Shown here one piece after another: positions 63,201-64,000 of a stretch of DNA of 64,000 bases. Positions within the stretch are counted from its first letter, which is position 1; each line of letters opens with the position of its first letter. The notes beneath the pieces were generated by a model. That model made no database searches and had not been told where the DNA came from. It saw only the letters and a program-made list of their open reading frames with translations. Source of the DNA: an uncultured Bacteroidota bacterium (GTDB lineage Bacteria; Bacteroidota; Bacteroidia; Flavobacteriales; Flavobacteriaceae); NCBI GenBank assembly GCA_902544085.1, contig CACCAP010000002.1:62001-126000 (forward strand), written 5' to 3'. A program made the position numbers and the translations under genes.

Positions 63201-64000
63201 TAGTTGTGAGTAAAGCTAATTCCATCAATTTGATAGGAATAAAACTCATAAGTTAAATTTGATCTTGTTTTGAATTTAAATCTTATTTCGTTTGACGTAA
63301 ACTCAAGTGTTGAATCTTCATATGTTCCGTCGAAATCTGTATCCACAAGAAGATTATCATCAGGATCAAGCAATGTTATATTAGTAGTTGATGGTAAGCT
63401 TTTTAAAATAAAACTTTCTCCAACTTTTTGTGCAACATCAATATCAGAATCAGTGACAACAATGTTTAGTTTATCGCTAAATTCTAAAGTGTAAGTTAGG
63501 CTTTGATCAACACCCGCTTCAACTTGTGATTCGAATGAACTGTCCACTGATCCATTTGAAATTGCATGATCATCTCTTGTTGAAACAACATTTCCAGAGA
63601 TTAAGCCAGTTAATACTGTTCCATTTGATAGAGTGATTTCTGGATTCAATGGATCCTGAAAAGATATTTTACCATCCCCCAATGATTCATAAAAATTGGA
63701 AATACCATCATTATCGATATCTAAATCAATGTTATCTATTATTCCATCGCCATCAAAATCGTCTGGGCATATGCTGATTGGTATTTCATCTGAAACGTAA
63801 TCAATATTTGTACATTCAAGAACACCTTTAAGTCTGTAGACACCAGGTTGAGTCGGGGTAAATTCTGCAGTTGTAAAATTAGTGGCTTCAAAATCACCTG
63901 TCTGCTCATTTAATTTTTGCCAAACAATACTATCAAAATTTGAGAAATTTGTGGCTGATATAGTAACGTTTGATGATCCGTCGCTTTTTATACACGAACC
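60203..64000 (-). CDS. Second giant T9SS type-B protein, paralogue (N-terminus outside window)
   Basis: The frame is open to the window end, so the ATG at 63682 is internal; 1265 residues are visible. It shows the same order as its neighbour: a thrombospondin-3-like CPDDFDGDGIIDNID segment, an Ig-like part, five CD...DG units, the EF-hand-like loop (60733-60698), and a nearly identical type-B C-terminal domain (FTPNGDGIHDTW...RGK). About 900 bases at its 3' part (60740-61660) are near-identical to 52600-53530 of the other gene. The gap between them is 68 bases, so they may be co-transcribed. It has no C-type-lectin-like part in the visible portion. Confidence 0.9.
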   Translation of the reverse strand, partial: GSCIKSDGSSNVTISATNFSNFDSIVWQKLNEQTGDFEATNFTTAEFTPTQPGVYRLKGVLECTNIDYVSDEIPISICPDDFDGDGIIDNIDLDIDNDGISNFYESLGDGKISFQDPLNPEITLSNGTVLTGLISGNVVSTRDDHAISNGSVDSSFESQVEAGVDQSLTYTLEFSDKLNIVVTDSDIDVAQKVGESFILKSLPSTTNITLLDPDDNLLVDTDFDGTYEDSTLEFTSNEIRFKFKTRSNLTYEFYSYQIDGISFTHNYSNVNATGESVFVPIVTIKDYKLNTDSTDELDMYDYDSDNDGCFDVIEAGYVDGDGDGIFGEGIPTIDNGGVNSRGQIIFTDYEPNDEPLKDNNDVYYFQKVGEPPVITTQPESAIACEVGTTVEFNVSVTSSDNIIYSWFYATADQPNTWILVVDDDQYTGSNSEKLIISDVQLSMDGNRYRVDVSTDEYACTQTTNDETTLLVEESLPAANQIEDVIVCDDNSVGDDKDGFIASFNFQGYISEILGNDQSEDDFTVTFHLSQESSEDLNDNGISFPFSNTTANSQKIFVRVMSNKTECFNSDISFNAIVAPLPILINSNVIVEQCDDDENNDGRTLFNLTEFEDDISENYLNESFEYYTDPSFSTDSLIDNPESYENETLFNQTIYVKVLTNNQCFRSAQIELKIGASAIDESFLLKFSTCETSPSIEQDGIETWSSSEIFGEITNQLIASDSKFSGQNITILYFNNKEDALTKNNAIDINSTYTNITPFVQDIWVSVEINELNTISCLGLKKVAELYVEPRPIAYPVSIERQCDGAQGDDSTDGLFTFDTSTVIDQLLTNPDTGLKQDESVLTITYFNEDGSEISASDFSPNFLTASQTITIRVEIDPSYPDIVNPDGLCYDETTLEFIVDDTPEAYPVIITPHCDGDDGYDDDDGFNEFDTTNISATLLGSNQSLDDYTITYQYVDEAGNLLSSNELRNPFNTQTQTVTATIVNNLNPSCPATMDIEFVVNPLPTFTVDDDTLVCLNLDPIPIGVTSAEGDYTYTWTHTYNGVNSPFPTSGPTIFIGVGGTYYVTATDVNTGCQRTLSIFVEESEIASFDLDKNGDVSESEYDHFIEVSDITENDNNTIRIKNIEDLGMGDYEFALYDPAGPYQIDQLFENVRPGIHNLYVRDKKGCGIAVIEVSVIGYKKFFTPNGDGIHDTWKILGINEFFQPNSKVYIFDRYGKLIKDLDPKGTGWNGNFSGRPMPQSDYWFRVFLEDGREFKGHFSLVRGK

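Noticed and set aside
63270..63682. Internal ATG at 63682 as start of the second giant gene, and the plus-strand frame at 63270
   Set aside because: The minus-strand frame is open to 64000 and continues with matching domain content; the plus-strand frame is a shadow.
1..64000. CRISPR arrays, prophage, insertion sequences or rRNA genes
   Set aside because: I found no spaced short direct repeats, transposase or phage-like genes, and no rRNA sequence.

Overview
The window is a compactly coded, strongly A+T-rich stretch of a Bacteroidota chromosome, most likely from a marine Flavobacteriia (Flavobacteriaceae-like) bacterium. The reasons are: many short lipoprotein signals ending in a C just after a hydrophobic run; TonB-dependent receptors; a PorP/SprF protein and giant proteins with the type IX secretion (T9SS) type-B C-terminal domain; TAnnTTTG-type -7 promoter elements; few Shine-Dalgarno sequences; and several TTG/GTG starts. 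No phage, transposase or CRISPR array is visible. No gap without a gene exceeds 300 bases. The longest gaps (about 60-120 bases) show little apart from the elements listed.

Layout. 1-3.1 kb: the 3' end of a TonB receptor, a beta-propeller phytase and a second propeller-like secreted protein, with touching or overlapping ends (a phosphorus-scavenging locus). 3.1-4.6 kb: a repeat lipoprotein with InlB-type and BspA-like repeats. 4.7-10.9 kb: housekeeping genes (dgt, tadA, aspS, polyprenyl synthase, ZIP metal transporter, a small methyltransferase). 10.9-13 kb: a Sco/SenC protein with a Tp34/P19-type metal protein and a TPR lipoprotein. 13.1-14.6 kb: rseP and tRNA-Asn with a good promoter and terminator. 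14.6-15.8 kb: a cluster of tiny membrane proteins around a DUF2911 protein. 15.8-24.4 kb: SGNH hydrolase, PepSY protein, NTF2-like lipoprotein, SSS transporter, DPP-IV-like peptidase, esterase and a Cys/Met PLP enzyme. 24.5-29.8 kb: a metal-type TonB receptor with an HMA protein, an M1 peptidase and a mutarotase.

29.8-37.3 kb: a long minus-strand run of S9 oligopeptidase, M81/MlrC protein, OsmC, cupin, SDR, then an ABC ATPase, a permease with a His/Asp/Glu-rich tandem repeat and a DUF3299-like protein (a likely metal-handling transporter). 37.4-43.3 kb: HDAC-like deacetylase, AlkA-type glycosylase, a DUF2256 mini-protein overlapping a DASH-type photolyase, an inositol-phosphatase family enzyme, a glycosyltransferase and an exonuclease-family protein. 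43.3-50.9 kb: Kazal lipoprotein, PhoD phosphatase, RNase H-like YkuK, a second glycosyltransferase flanked by two hairpins, SGNH hydrolase, YdjC deacetylase and a sulfatase. 51-64 kb: a PorP/SprF protein converging on two tandem paralogous giant cell-surface proteins (one of 2690 aa, one cut by the window end).

The most unusual parts are the giant adhesin pair (shared near-identical DNA, a 597-bp tandem duplication, a C-type-lectin-like segment and EF-hand-like loops), the His-rich ABC transporter, and several small genes (41-58 aa) that are easily missed.
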